From the NCBI GenBank assembly GCA_965216845.1, contig OZ244200.1, positions 2,976,001 to 3,040,000 on the forward strand: DNA of 64,000 nt. The letters are read 5' to 3'. The stretch is from Panacagrimonas sp965216845 (GTDB lineage Bacteria; Pseudomonadota; Gammaproteobacteria; Nevskiales; Nevskiaceae). Shown one piece after another: positions 50,473 to 61,190 of the stretch (its first letter is position 1; every line of letters starts with the position of its first letter). Below the pieces are notes generated by a model. The model did not search any database, had not been told where the DNA came from, and was given only the letters and a program-made list of their open reading frames with translations. A program made the translations under genes and the position numbers.

Positions 50473-51770
50473 TTCAGGCCTCTGGCGGCGCGAATTCTGG
50501 ATAGCCGCTCGGCAATCCGCGCTTCAATCCCGTTCGACGTTGGCTGATAAAAGGAGCCCGCCCTGAGCTCATCCGGAAAGTAATGCTGACCGGCGGAAAT
50601 GCCGCCCTGCTGGTCCGGGTCATAACGGTAATCCTTGCCGAAGTCCAGATCTTTCATCAGTTGCGTCGGCGCATTGCGCAGATGCACCGGCACCGGCAGC
50701 GATCCGCTGCGCTTGACCTCGGCTCGTGCCTGACCCAAGGCGGCGTAGACCGCGTTGCTCTTGGGCGCGCAGGCCAGATAAACCGCCGCCTGTCCCAAAG
50801 CCAGTTCGCCTTCGGGGCTGCCCAGGCGTTCATAGGCTTGCCAGGCCGACAAACACAACTCCAGGGCGCGCGGATCGGCCAGGCCGATGTCTTCCACCGC
50901 CATGCGCGCGATGCGTCGGGCCAGATAATGCGGATCGCAACCGCCGTCGAGCATGCGCGCCAGCCAGTACAGCGCCGCGTCCGGGTCGGAGCCGCGCACC
51001 GACTTGTGCAAGGCCGAGATCTGCTCGTAAAACTGATCGCCCTGTTTGTCGAAACGCCTTACGCCATCGCCCAGCAGGCGCGCCAGGGTCTGGTCGTCCA
51101 GCCTGGTTGATTCATTTCCGGCACTTCGGTAGGCAACCGCAGTCTCCAGGTAAATCAGTGCGCGTCTGGCATCGCCATCGGCGGCGGCGGCGATCTGCTG
51201 CATCCAGCCTTCGGGCAGGAAATCATGGGTCTGCGCCAGGCCGCGTTCGGCATCGGTCAACGCCTTGCCGAGCAATTCGACCAAGGCGGCTTTTTCCAGG
51301 CTGCGCAATACCATCACCCGCATGCGCGACAGCAGCGCGGCGTTGACTTCAAACGAGGGATTCTCCGTGGTCGCGCCAATCAGCGTCAGCGTGCCATCCT
51401 CCACATAGGGCAGCAGCGCGTCCTGCTGCGACTTGTTGAAGCGATGAATCTCGTCGATGAACAGGATGCTGGGCTGCGGCGTCAATCCGCTGGCGGCCTG
51501 TTGCGCATCGGCCACCGCCTGACGGATTTCCTTGACGCCGGACATGACCGCCGAAAGGCTCAGAAACTGCGCATCGATGTGCCGCGCCAGCAGGCGCGCG
51601 ATGGTGGTTTTGCCAACGCCCGGCGGCCCCCAGAACAGCAGCGATGGAATCTGCCCGCCGTCAATCCAGCTTCTGAGCGGCGCACCCGGCCCCAGCAAAT
51701 GATCCTGCCCGCACACCTCGTCCAGATGACGCGGGCGCATGCGCTCGGCAAGCGGTTGAGCGGCGTTCAC
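50469..51770 (-). CDS. rarA: Replication-associated recombination AAA ATPase RarA (MgsA)
   Basis: A clamp-loader-like ATPase acting at stalled replication forks, 433 residues. Walker A GPPGVGKTT, Walker B LFIDEIHRFNKSQQD, sensor region GATTENPSFEVN, and C-terminal tetramerisation domain (FGKDYRYDPDQQGGISAGQ). I start at GTG 51770, which overlaps the lolA stop as GTGA and gives VNAAQPLAERMRPRHLDEV; the frame opens 55 codons earlier in Arg-rich non-homologous sequence. Coupled to lolA upstream and crcB downstream. Confidence 0.94.
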   Translation of the reverse strand: MNAAQPLAERMRPRHLDEVCGQDHLLGPGAPLRSWIDGGQIPSLLFWGPPGVGKTTIARLLARHIDAQFLSLSAVMSGVKEIRQAVADAQQAASGLTPQPSILFIDEIHRFNKSQQDALLPYVEDGTLTLIGATTENPSFEVNAALLSRMRVMVLRSLEKAALVELLGKALTDAERGLAQTHDFLPEGWMQQIAAAADGDARRALIYLETAVAYRSAGNESTRLDDQTLARLLGDGVRRFDKQGDQFYEQISALHKSVRGSDPDAALYWLARMLDGGCDPHYLARRIARMAVEDIGLADPRALELCLSAWQAYERLGSPEGELALGQAAVYLACAPKSNAVYAALGQARAEVKRSGSLPVPVHLRNAPTQLMKDLDFGKDYRYDPDQQGGISAGQHYFPDELRAGSFYQPTSNGIEARIAERLSRIRAARGLK

Positions 51771-52414
51771 GAATCGGCTTGTGATTCGATCACTTCCGTG
51801 CCTTGTGGCGGATCGAATTTGAATTGCTCGGCGTCGATGTGCGGATTCACTTTGATTTCGGAGAAGCGCACGGTGGTCTCGCCGCCCAATTGATCGCGGA
51901 ATCGCAACTTCTGCGGCACGCCTTGCCTCAGCCACAGGTCGACCGACTGAAAATCACCCTCGTCGCGCGGAATCAGCCGCAGGCCGCTGGCTCCACCCTC
52001 GGTCGGCAAAACCTCAAGGCGGAACTGATCCAGAACGCCCTGGTTCTGCGTCAGTAGTTCCGCCGGCGTCCCCGACAATGCGGCTCTGGCCGGTCGCACC
52101 GTGGCTTGTTCCAGGTCCGGATCGTAGAGCCAGATGTTTTCACCATCGCTCAGCATCAACTGCGGGTACGGCGTCTCAAACGACCACCGAAAACGACCCG
52201 GTCGCGCCAACCAGAGCTGGCCGCCTTGTTCTGACAACAACTCGCCGGCCTCATCCGTCTGCACCTGCTCAAACACGGCGGAAAAGGTTTTGACCTCGCT
52301 CAGGAAGCGCGCCAATTCAGCCTGCGCAGCCGCCTCGTCGGCACGGGCCAGGTTGGAAGCGCACAAAGCGCCCAGAACGCAGAACGCCAGTGCAACAAGA
52401 AAACGCTTGTACAT
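51767..52414 (-). CDS. lolA: Outer-membrane lipoprotein carrier LolA
   Basis: The periplasmic chaperone that shuttles lipoproteins from LolCDE to LolB, 215 residues. A signal peptide MYKRFLVALAFCVLGALC is cleaved near ARADEA. The beta-barrel half-pipe sequence (FSAVFEQVQTDEAGELLSEQ, GRFRWSFETPYPQLMLSDGE, WLYDPDLEQATVRP) matches LolA. It lies 67 bp after ftsK and overlaps rarA. It would serve the many lipoproteins of this window. Confidence 0.94.
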   Translation of the reverse strand: MYKRFLVALAFCVLGALCASNLARADEAAAQAELARFLSEVKTFSAVFEQVQTDEAGELLSEQGGQLWLARPGRFRWSFETPYPQLMLSDGENIWLYDPDLEQATVRPARAALSGTPAELLTQNQGVLDQFRLEVLPTEGGASGLRLIPRDEGDFQSVDLWLRQGVPQKLRFRDQLGGETTVRFSEIKVNPHIDAEQFKFDPPQGTEVIESQADS

Positions 52415-52481
52415 GGAAAAAAGGCTCGTATCGAAGACGTCACGCAGCTTGCAGGCAACACGCGAACCCAGGCTGAATGCC

Positions 52482-54908
<2,427 letters not shown>

Positions 54909-54981
54909 AGGAGGCTATAACGGGTCTGTAAAGTGCGGTGGAAGCCCACGAACGGCGTTGCTGAGTATATCAAGCGGCACC

Positions 54982-55009
54982 TTGAAATCCGTCAGCAAAG
55001 CACTATCTT
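54982..55009 (+). promoter_or_regulatory. Sigma-70-like promoter before the 55047 gene
   Basis: TTGAAA (54982-54987), 16-nt spacer, TATCTT (55004-55009). It lies 37 nt before the ATG and reads away from ftsK. Confidence 0.6.
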
Positions 55010-55046
55010 GAACGATGTAGCTCGCATGACATTGAGGAAAATCGCC

Positions 55047-55379
55047 ATGACGGTGCAAACCCGACATTTCGTACTGACGCAAGACGGCAATATCCGTGAA
55101 TTCAGCGCCGATGAAGCCTCAAAGATCGCCCAAGGCGCTGATCTGCTGCCCGAATTCGCCAAGGCACGGGTGCGTTACCTGCAGGTCACCGTCAATTCAG
55201 ACCTCACCAACGAGATCAAGATCCAGACCGCCGGCGCCGCCATCCAGTTCGATTCCGATGGCCGGCTGAGCAAGGCCGGTCCGCCGGAAACCGGCGAGCA
55301 AGTCAGCAGCTTTGAGCACGATGCGGTGGTGCAATGGACCTTGCGAGAGTTGCCCAACGTCGGCCCGACGTTTCACTGA
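55047..55379 (+). CDS. Small conserved protein, unknown function
   Basis: A 110-residue soluble protein starting MTVQTRHFVLTQDGNIREFS, with GAGG 8 nt before the ATG and a good promoter. Two-part alpha/beta pattern: FSADEASKIAQGADLLPEFA, then VRYLQVTVNSDLTNEIKIQT and HDAVVQWTLRELPNVGPTFH. No known motif; I do not recognise the family. In pseudomonads trxB occupies this spot between ftsK and aat; it is absent here. It precedes the GNAT and aat genes on the same strand. Confidence 0.7.
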   Translation: MTVQTRHFVLTQDGNIREFSADEASKIAQGADLLPEFAKARVRYLQVTVNSDLTNEIKIQTAGAAIQFDSDGRLSKAGPPETGEQVSSFEHDAVVQWTLRELPNVGPTFH

Positions 55380-55403
55380 TTTCGCCCGGCAGGCAACGCA
55401 AGC

Positions 55404-56567
55404 ATGCCGTCGGGGTCGCTGCGCACGCGGCTGCTGGGCGGCATCCATGAAATTTCCGCGTCGCAGTGGGATGCGCTGTTTGCCAGCCCCTACCCGTTCA
55501 TTCGTCATCACTATCTGGCGGCGCTGGAGCAGCATGGCTGCGTAGGCGGCCAAAGTGGATGGGAGCCGGCGCACCTGATCATTGAGGATGCGCAAGGCAC
55601 CCTTCGTGCCGCCGCACCGCTGTACCGCAAGCAACACTCTTACGGTGAATTCGTGTTCGACTGGGCCTGGGCCGATGCCAGCCACCGCATCGGACAGCCC
55701 TATTATCCCAAGTGGTTGAGCGCCATACCTTTTGTGCCCGCCACCGGCCCGAGGCTGGCGTATTGCGATTCATCCGCGCAACAAGCTCTGATGGAACAGC
55801 TTGCCGCACTGTCCGAACAGGACCAGGCATCATCCTGTCACTTGCTGTTCCTGCCGCCGGATCAGGCGCAGTCGATGCGCAGCAACGGCTTCCTGCTGCG
55901 CAATGACATCCAGTTTCATTGGCGCAATCACGGCTATTCGGACTTTGACGCATTCCTGTCGGCGCTCAGCAGCGCCAAGCGCAAGAAACTCAGGCGCGAA
56001 CGCAAGCGGGTCAGCGACCAAGGCATCAGCTTTGAAATCAGCGATGGCAGCGACCTCAGCCAGACGCAGTGGCAACGCATCTTCGCGTTGTATGCCAACA
56101 CCTATCACGAGCGTGGCATGTGGCCATATCTGAATCTGGAATTTTTGCATGCCTTGCGTGCAATGCCCGACCGCCCCCTGCGGCTGGTCCTGGCCTACGA
56201 CGGTCAGGAACTGGTGGCAATGGCCTTGAATCTGCGCGGTGGCGACCGTCTCTACGGCCGCCATTGGGGCGCGGCCGCCAACTACGACGCACTGCATTTC
56301 GAGTGTTGCTACTACCAGGGCATCGAAATCTGCCTGCGCGAGGGGCTGAACCACTTCGATGCCGGCACCCAGGGCGAACACAAACGGTCACGTGGCTTCG
56401 AGCCGGTGATCACGCATTCACTGCACCGGCTGCGCGATCCTCGCCTGCACGACGCCGTTGATCGTTATCTGCAACAAGAGCGTGCGGTGGTTGCGGCACG
56501 CTACGAAGACTTGATGCAACATACGCCGTATCGTCAGCAGACAGGCGAAGCCAGCACGCCAGATTAG
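55404..56567 (+). CDS. GNAT/FemAB-like N-acyltransferase (DUF482 type)
   Basis: A 387-residue cytosolic protein of the peptidogalycan/FemAB-like GNAT group. Conserved segments: WDALFASPYPFIRHHYLAAL near 20-45, the basic block SSAKRKKLRRERKRVSDQGI, TYHERGMWPYLNLEFLHAL, and ALNLRGGDRLYGRHWGA plus GTQGEHKRSRGFEPVIT. The substrate is unknown. Located just before aat with 3 bp between, probably in the same transcript. The proximity of aminoacyl-transferases with the same fold is interesting but does not show a shared role. Confidence 0.85.
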   Translation: MPSGSLRTRLLGGIHEISASQWDALFASPYPFIRHHYLAALEQHGCVGGQSGWEPAHLIIEDAQGTLRAAAPLYRKQHSYGEFVFDWAWADASHRIGQPYYPKWLSAIPFVPATGPRLAYCDSSAQQALMEQLAALSEQDQASSCHLLFLPPDQAQSMRSNGFLLRNDIQFHWRNHGYSDFDAFLSALSSAKRKKLRRERKRVSDQGISFEISDGSDLSQTQWQRIFALYANTYHERGMWPYLNLEFLHALRAMPDRPLRLVLAYDGQELVAMALNLRGGDRLYGRHWGAAANYDALHFECCYYQGIEICLREGLNHFDAGTQGEHKRSRGFEPVITHSLHRLRDPRLHDAVDRYLQQERAVVAARYEDLMQHTPYRQQTGEASTPD

Positions 56568-56570
56568 TCC

Positions 56571-57314
56571 ATGGACAACCCCATCCGCCTTCACTGGCTT
56601 GATCCCAGAAATCCGCGCCAGCCGTTTCCACCGGCACACCTGGCGATGCGGGATCCCAACGGCCTGTTGGCCATCGGCGGAGACCTGTCACCCACGCGTT
56701 TGATCCGGGCCTACGCACAAGGCATCTTTCCCTGGTACAACCCCGACGAGCCGATTCTGTGGTGGAGTCCGAACCCGCGCGCGGTACTGTTTCCCGGACA
56801 AATGAAAGTTTCGCGCTCCCTGCGCAAATCCATCCGGCGCAACGATTACGCGGTCTCGATGGATGCGGCTTTTGACGAGGTGCTTCAGGGCTGCAGCGAG
56901 CCGCGCACGCACAGCCGCGCCACCTGGCTGGGCAAGGAAATGTGTGTTGCTTATCAACAACTGTTCCAGCGTGGCCATGCGCATTCGGTGGAAATCTGGC
57001 GCGCCGGGCAGCTGATTGGCGGACTGTATGGGGTGGCGCTGGGATGCGTGTTTTTCGGCGAATCCATGTTCAGCCGAGCCAGCGACGCCTCCAAGATCGC
57101 GCTGTTCTGGCTGAGTGAACAATTGGCGGCCTGGGACTATCAGCTGATCGACTGCCAGGTCAGTTCCGCCCACCTGCATGGCCTGGGCGCCCAGGCCATT
57201 TCGCGCGAACGCTTTCTCAATCTGCTGCGTCCGGCGGTTGGCAACCAGGGGCACGGCCACCCATGGCACTTTGACATCCAGGCGCCGGCCATGCACTCAA
57301 GGCCGGTGAGATGA
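56571..57314 (+). CDS. aat: Leucyl/phenylalanyl-tRNA-protein transferase
   Basis: Attaches Leu or Phe from tRNA to N-terminal Lys or Arg, creating ClpS-recognised N-degrons; 247 residues. Conserved RAYAQGIFPWY, PILWWSPNPRAVL, THSRATWLGKEM, HSVEIWRAGQLIGGLYGVAL and CQVSSAHLHGLGAQAISR are present. It overlaps bpt (ATGA). Its product feeds ClpS-ClpAP encoded 2-4 kb away. Confidence 0.95.
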   Translation: MDNPIRLHWLDPRNPRQPFPPAHLAMRDPNGLLAIGGDLSPTRLIRAYAQGIFPWYNPDEPILWWSPNPRAVLFPGQMKVSRSLRKSIRRNDYAVSMDAAFDEVLQGCSEPRTHSRATWLGKEMCVAYQQLFQRGHAHSVEIWRAGQLIGGLYGVALGCVFFGESMFSRASDASKIALFWLSEQLAAWDYQLIDCQVSSAHLHGLGAQAISRERFLNLLRPAVGNQGHGHPWHFDIQAPAMHSRPVR

Positions 57315-58033
57315 ACGTTCGCACCGTCACCGAACGTATTCGGCTCTACCTCAGTACCGAGCACCCTTGCGGTTATCTCAGCAACCGCATGGCACGCAGC
57401 CTGTTCATCGACCCTGACCTGCCGCTGGACCCTGGCCGCTATCAGGCGCTGCTGGAACAGGGATTCCGCCGCGGCGGCGATCACGTTTATCGGCCGCGCT
57501 GCGGCAATTGCGTGGCTTGCAGGCCGGCACGTATCCCGGTGGCGGATCATCGCTGCAATCGCAGCCAGCGCCGTTGCCTGGCGAGCAACCAGGATTTGCA
57601 ACTGCGGATTGTGCATCACAGCACGCAGGAACAATTCGAGCTGTATCAGCGCTATCTGCGCGCGCGACACCAAAACGCCGGCATGAACCCGGATGACAAA
57701 TCCGGCTTTCACAGCTTTCTGCATTGCCGCTGGGGGCAGGCTGAATTCTGGGAGTTTCGGGAGCAAGACACCCTGCTTGCGGTTGCGGTGGTGGACCGCC
57801 TGCCCGATGCCTTGTCTGCGGTCTATACCTTTTTTGATCCGCAACAAAGCGCACGCAGCTTGGGAACTTACGCGGTTTTGCGGCAGTTGGAACAAGCCCG
57901 GCAACAGTGCCTGCGCCATGTCTATCTGGGTTACTGGGTGGCGGGCAGCCGCAAGATGGATTACAAGCGCCGTTTTCGCCCCCTGGAAGTGCTGGGGCCG
58001 CGCGGATGGGAAGCCCTGGACGGCGCAGCCTGA
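57311..58033 (+). CDS. bpt: Aspartate/glutamate leucyltransferase (Bpt)
   Basis: Bacterial protein transferase that adds Leu to N-terminal Asp/Glu, the second route into the Leu/N-degron pathway; 240 residues (older annotation: arginyl-tRNA-protein transferase Ate). CGYLSNRMARSLFIDP and YRPRCGNCVACRPARIPV near the N-terminus, and HVYLGYWVAGSRKMDYKRRF near the C-terminus, match the family. Coupled to aat by ATGA overlap. Confidence 0.93.
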   Translation: MNVRTVTERIRLYLSTEHPCGYLSNRMARSLFIDPDLPLDPGRYQALLEQGFRRGGDHVYRPRCGNCVACRPARIPVADHRCNRSQRRCLASNQDLQLRIVHHSTQEQFELYQRYLRARHQNAGMNPDDKSGFHSFLHCRWGQAEFWEFREQDTLLAVAVVDRLPDALSAVYTFFDPQQSARSLGTYAVLRQLEQARQQCLRHVYLGYWVAGSRKMDYKRRFRPLEVLGPRGWEALDGAA

Positions 58034-58054
58034 TCAAGTCACGATCAGCGCGGA

Positions 58055-58060
58055 TATAAT
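58055..58060 (+). promoter_or_regulatory. -10 element of the infA promoter
   Basis: A perfect TATAAT 27 nt before the infA ATG. A weak TGATCA 18 nt upstream may be the -35. It gives infA a promoter independent of aat-bpt. Confidence 0.65.
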
Positions 58061-58087
58061 GCGCGCCCTTTTGGCAAGCCCCTACAA

Positions 58088-58306
58088 ATGGCGAAAGAAG
58101 ACCATATTGAAATGCTCGGCACGGTTGTTGAAACCCTGCCCAACACCACGTTTCGCGTCAAACTCGAAAACGGCCATCTTGTCACGGCCCATATTTCGGG
58201 CCGCATGCGCAAGCACTACATCCGCATTCTGACCGGCGACAAGGTCACCGTTCAGCTCACACCCTATGACTTGACCAAGGGCCGGATTACGTTTCGGGAC
58301 AAGTAA
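58088..58306 (+). CDS. infA: Translation initiation factor IF-1
   Basis: A 72-residue S1-type OB-fold protein that binds the ribosomal A site during initiation. MAKEDHIEMLGTVVETLPNT, GRMRKHYIRILTGDKVTVQL and the ending KGRITFRDK are highly conserved and the length is exact. The gene has its own -10 and lies between the N-degron genes bpt and clpA (convergent). Confidence 0.97.
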   Translation: MAKEDHIEMLGTVVETLPNTTFRVKLENGHLVTAHISGRMRKHYIRILTGDKVTVQLTPYDLTKGRITFRDK

Positions 58307-58314
58307 GCGCAGTC

Positions 58315-58331
58315 GGCGGGCACGACCCGCC
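58315..58331 (+). terminator. Weak hairpin after infA
   Basis: GGCGGG-CACGA-CCCGCC, a 6-bp stem 9 nt after the infA stop. No T-run follows. It may serve as a bidirectional stop between converging infA and clpA. Confidence 0.4.
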
Positions 58332-58403
58332 CTACAGCTGCTTCTTTCAAGTGGCACACGCTGCGACGAGACGATGCGGAATCCTGACCGATAGGCGTGT
58401 TGC

Positions 58404-60680
58404 TCAAACCGCCGCCAGCGGTGCGCTTTTCTCCCTGGACTCGATTTCAAAGCTGAGTTCGTCGTCCTGGACGGTGATCAGCACCCGTCCGCCGCTGCGC
58501 AATTGGCCGAACAGCAGCTCTTCGGCCAGCGGTCGCTTGAGGCTTTCCTGAATCACCCGTGCCATCGGCCGCGCGCCCATGCGTACGTCGTAGCCGCGCG
58601 TGCCAATCCAGGCGCGTGCGTCTTCGTCGATGTCCACGTGAACCCCTTTGGCGGACAGTTGCTCTTCGAGCTGCAACAGGAATTTATCGACCACGCGGGT
58701 GACTTCCGCCGGCCCCAGCGGCGCGAACGCGACAATGGCGTCCAGCCGGTTGCGAAACTCGGGCGTGAACATCTTGCGAATCACCTCCAGCGCGTCGGTC
58801 TGGTGATCCTGCTCGGCAAAGCCCATCGAGCGGCGCGCGGATTCCTCGGCGCCGGCATTGGTGGTCATGACCAGGATCACGTTGCGGAAATCCGCGGCGC
58901 GACCGTTGTTGTCGGTGAGCGTGCCGTGATCCATCACCTGCAGCAGCAGATTGAACACGTCCGGATGCGCTTTCTCGATTTCGTCCAACAACACCACGCA
59001 ATGTGGGTGCTTGGTGACCGCCTCGGTCATCAAACCGCCCTGATCAAAGCCGACATAGCCCGGCGGCGCGCCGATCAGGCGCGACACCGTATGCCGCTCC
59101 ATGTATTCGGACATGTCGAAGCGGATCAGCTCCACGCCCAGCAACTGCGCCAACTGGCGTGACACCTCGGTCTTGCCCACACCCGTCGGCCCGGCCAGCA
59201 GAAAATTGCCGATGGGCTTGTCCGGATTACCCAGGCCCGAACGCGCCAGTTTGATGCACGAGGCCAGCTGTTCCACCGCGCTGTCCTGGCCGTAGATGAC
59301 CAGCTTGAGATCGCGCTCCAGCGTCTCCAGACGGTCCCGATCATTGGTGGTGACCGACTTGGGCGGAATACGCGCGATCTTGGCCACGGTTTCTTCGATA
59401 TCCCGCGCCTGTACCGTCTTGCGCTTGCGGCTTTCCGGCAGCAGGCGCAAACGCGCGGCCGCCTCGTCAATGACGTCGATCGCCTTGTCCGGCAGCTGAC
59501 GGTCCGTGATGTGCCGCACCGAAAGTTCCACCGCCGAGCGCAATGCACCACGCGTGAACTGCACCGCGTGATGTTCTTCAAAGCGGCTGCGCAGCCCCTC
59601 CAGAATCCTGACCGTGTCCTCCGAACTGGGTTCGGTGACGTCGATCTTCTGGAAGCGCCGTGCCAGCGCACGATCTTTTTCAAAGACGCCGCGAAATTCC
59701 TGATAGGTGGTTGAACCGATGCAGCGCAAGGTGCCGGATGACAGCAGGGGCTTGAGCAGATTGGAGGCGTCCATCACCCCACCGCTGGCGGCGCCGGCAC
59801 CGATGATCATGTGAATTTCGTCAATGAAGACAATGGCGCCCGGTGTCTGCGTCAACTCCTTCATCACCGCCTTGAAGCGCTTTTCAAAGTCGCCCCGATA
59901 CTTGGTACCGGCGATGAGGCTGCCCAGATCCAGACCGTAGATCACCGACTCCTTCAGCAAATCGGGGACCCGGCCTTCCACCACCAACCAGGCCAGGCCT
60001 TCGGCGATGGCGGTTTTGCCGACGCCGGCCTCACCCACCAGCAGCGGATTGTTCTTGCGACGCCGACACAGCGTCTGCATGACGCGCTCGATCTCGTGCT
60101 CGCGCCCGATCAAGGGGTCGATCTGGCCACGGGTGGCGCGTTCATTCAGGTTGACCGCATATTGCTCCAGCGCCGATTGCCCCTTGCCGCCGCCATCTTC
60201 GCGCTCCTCGCTGTCGGCCGGCGCTTCGGTGGATGGCGGCGTCTGGCTGCTCTTGGCGATGCCGTGAGAGATGTAGTTGACCACGTCCAGACGGCTCACG
60301 CCCTGCTCGCCCAGCAGATAAACCGCGTGGGTGTCTTTCTCGGCGAACAGCGCCACCAGCACGTTGAGCGTCGTCACCTGTTTTTTACCGGCCGCCTGTA
60401 CGTGGTAGATCGCGCGTTGCAGTACCCGTTGGAACGACAGCGTGGGCTGAACATCGCCATGTTCACCGCCGGAATTGGCGTGGATGTTGTGGTTGATGTA
60501 CTCGCGAAGCTGCTGCTCCAGGCGCTCCAGATCCGCGCCGGCGGCGGTCAGCACCTCCGAGACATTGGTATCCGACAACAGCGCAAGCAACAAATGCTCG
60601 ACGGTGAGCAGCTCATGGCCTTCGCCCCGCGCCGCCAGGAAAGCCGCGTCCAGCGCCTTTTGTAGTTCGTCAGACAGCAT
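58404..60680 (-). CDS. clpA: ClpA, AAA+ unfoldase of the ClpAP protease
   Basis: Hexameric unfoldase, 758 residues. The double Clp-N repeat (about 1-145) is the docking site for ClpS. D1 has Walker A GEAGVGKTAI and D2 has GPTGVGKTEV; arginine-finger and IGL-like ClpP loops are in the region before the C-terminus. The start ATG 60680 has GGGAGG at ideal spacing and fits MLSDELQKALDAAFLAAR; the frame opens 4 codons earlier. clpS lies 33 bp upstream. clpP is not in the window. Confidence 0.96.
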   Translation of the reverse strand: MLSDELQKALDAAFLAARGEGHELLTVEHLLLALLSDTNVSEVLTAAGADLERLEQQLREYINHNIHANSGGEHGDVQPTLSFQRVLQRAIYHVQAAGKKQVTTLNVLVALFAEKDTHAVYLLGEQGVSRLDVVNYISHGIAKSSQTPPSTEAPADSEEREDGGGKGQSALEQYAVNLNERATRGQIDPLIGREHEIERVMQTLCRRRKNNPLLVGEAGVGKTAIAEGLAWLVVEGRVPDLLKESVIYGLDLGSLIAGTKYRGDFEKRFKAVMKELTQTPGAIVFIDEIHMIIGAGAASGGVMDASNLLKPLLSSGTLRCIGSTTYQEFRGVFEKDRALARRFQKIDVTEPSSEDTVRILEGLRSRFEEHHAVQFTRGALRSAVELSVRHITDRQLPDKAIDVIDEAAARLRLLPESRKRKTVQARDIEETVAKIARIPPKSVTTNDRDRLETLERDLKLVIYGQDSAVEQLASCIKLARSGLGNPDKPIGNFLLAGPTGVGKTEVSRQLAQLLGVELIRFDMSEYMERHTVSRLIGAPPGYVGFDQGGLMTEAVTKHPHCVVLLDEIEKAHPDVFNLLLQVMDHGTLTDNNGRAADFRNVILVMTTNAGAEESARRSMGFAEQDHQTDALEVIRKMFTPEFRNRLDAIVAFAPLGPAEVTRVVDKFLLQLEEQLSAKGVHVDIDEDARAWIGTRGYDVRMGARPMARVIQESLKRPLAEELLFGQLRSGGRVLITVQDDELSFEIESREKSAPLAAV

Positions 60681-60713
60681 GTGGCCTCCCAAAGTCCTTG
60701 TTTGCGCAAACCA

Positions 60714-61031
60714 TCAGGCTTTCTCCATCACCGTCAACAGCGGATGCTGATGCTCTCTGGCATAGGAGTTAACCTGAGCGGTCTTGGTTTCGGCAAGTTC
60801 CGCCGGATAAACGCCGGCAACGCCACGCCCTTTGGTATGAATGTGCAGCATGATCTGGACCGCCGACTCTCGCGTGTGGTGGAAAAACTGCTGCAAAACC
60901 TGTACCACGAACTCCATCGGCGTGAAGTCGTCGTTCATCATCACCACCTTGTATTGCGGTGGCTGCTTGGTTCGCGGCTTGGTTTCTTCGACAACCGCGC
61001 CGGGCGTGGATTGGTGATCAGTGTTACTCAT
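60714..61031 (-). CDS. clpS: ClpS, N-degron adaptor of ClpAP
   Basis: Adaptor that binds N-terminal Leu, Phe, Tyr and Trp and hands substrates to ClpA; 105 residues. The residue-binding core is intact: YKVVMMNDDFTPMEFVVQVL (the Asn-Asp-Asp-x-Thr and Met) and the His in HIHTKGRGVAGVY. Upstream of clpA, same strand. The 159 bp between its start and the cyclase stop shows no feature. Confidence 0.96.
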   Translation of the reverse strand: MSNTDHQSTPGAVVEETKPRTKQPPQYKVVMMNDDFTPMEFVVQVLQQFFHHTRESAVQIMLHIHTKGRGVAGVYPAELAETKTAQVNSYAREHQHPLLTVMEKA

Positions 61032-61190
61032 AAACTTAGTTTAGCGTCGCTGGTAGACATCACCACCCCATTTTCATGATCCGGCGCGATAAGCCGCGCA
61101 AGGTCAGGCGCTTGGTGATGGACCGCCAATCAACGGCGGTCGTTCCCTGCAAACACAATGGGGATCATTCGCCCCTGCACAAGCTCGCGT

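Noticed and set aside
54909..54914. AGGAGG motif next to the ftsK start
   Set aside because: It is on the plus strand, whereas ftsK is on the minus strand; no plus-strand start follows at usable distance.
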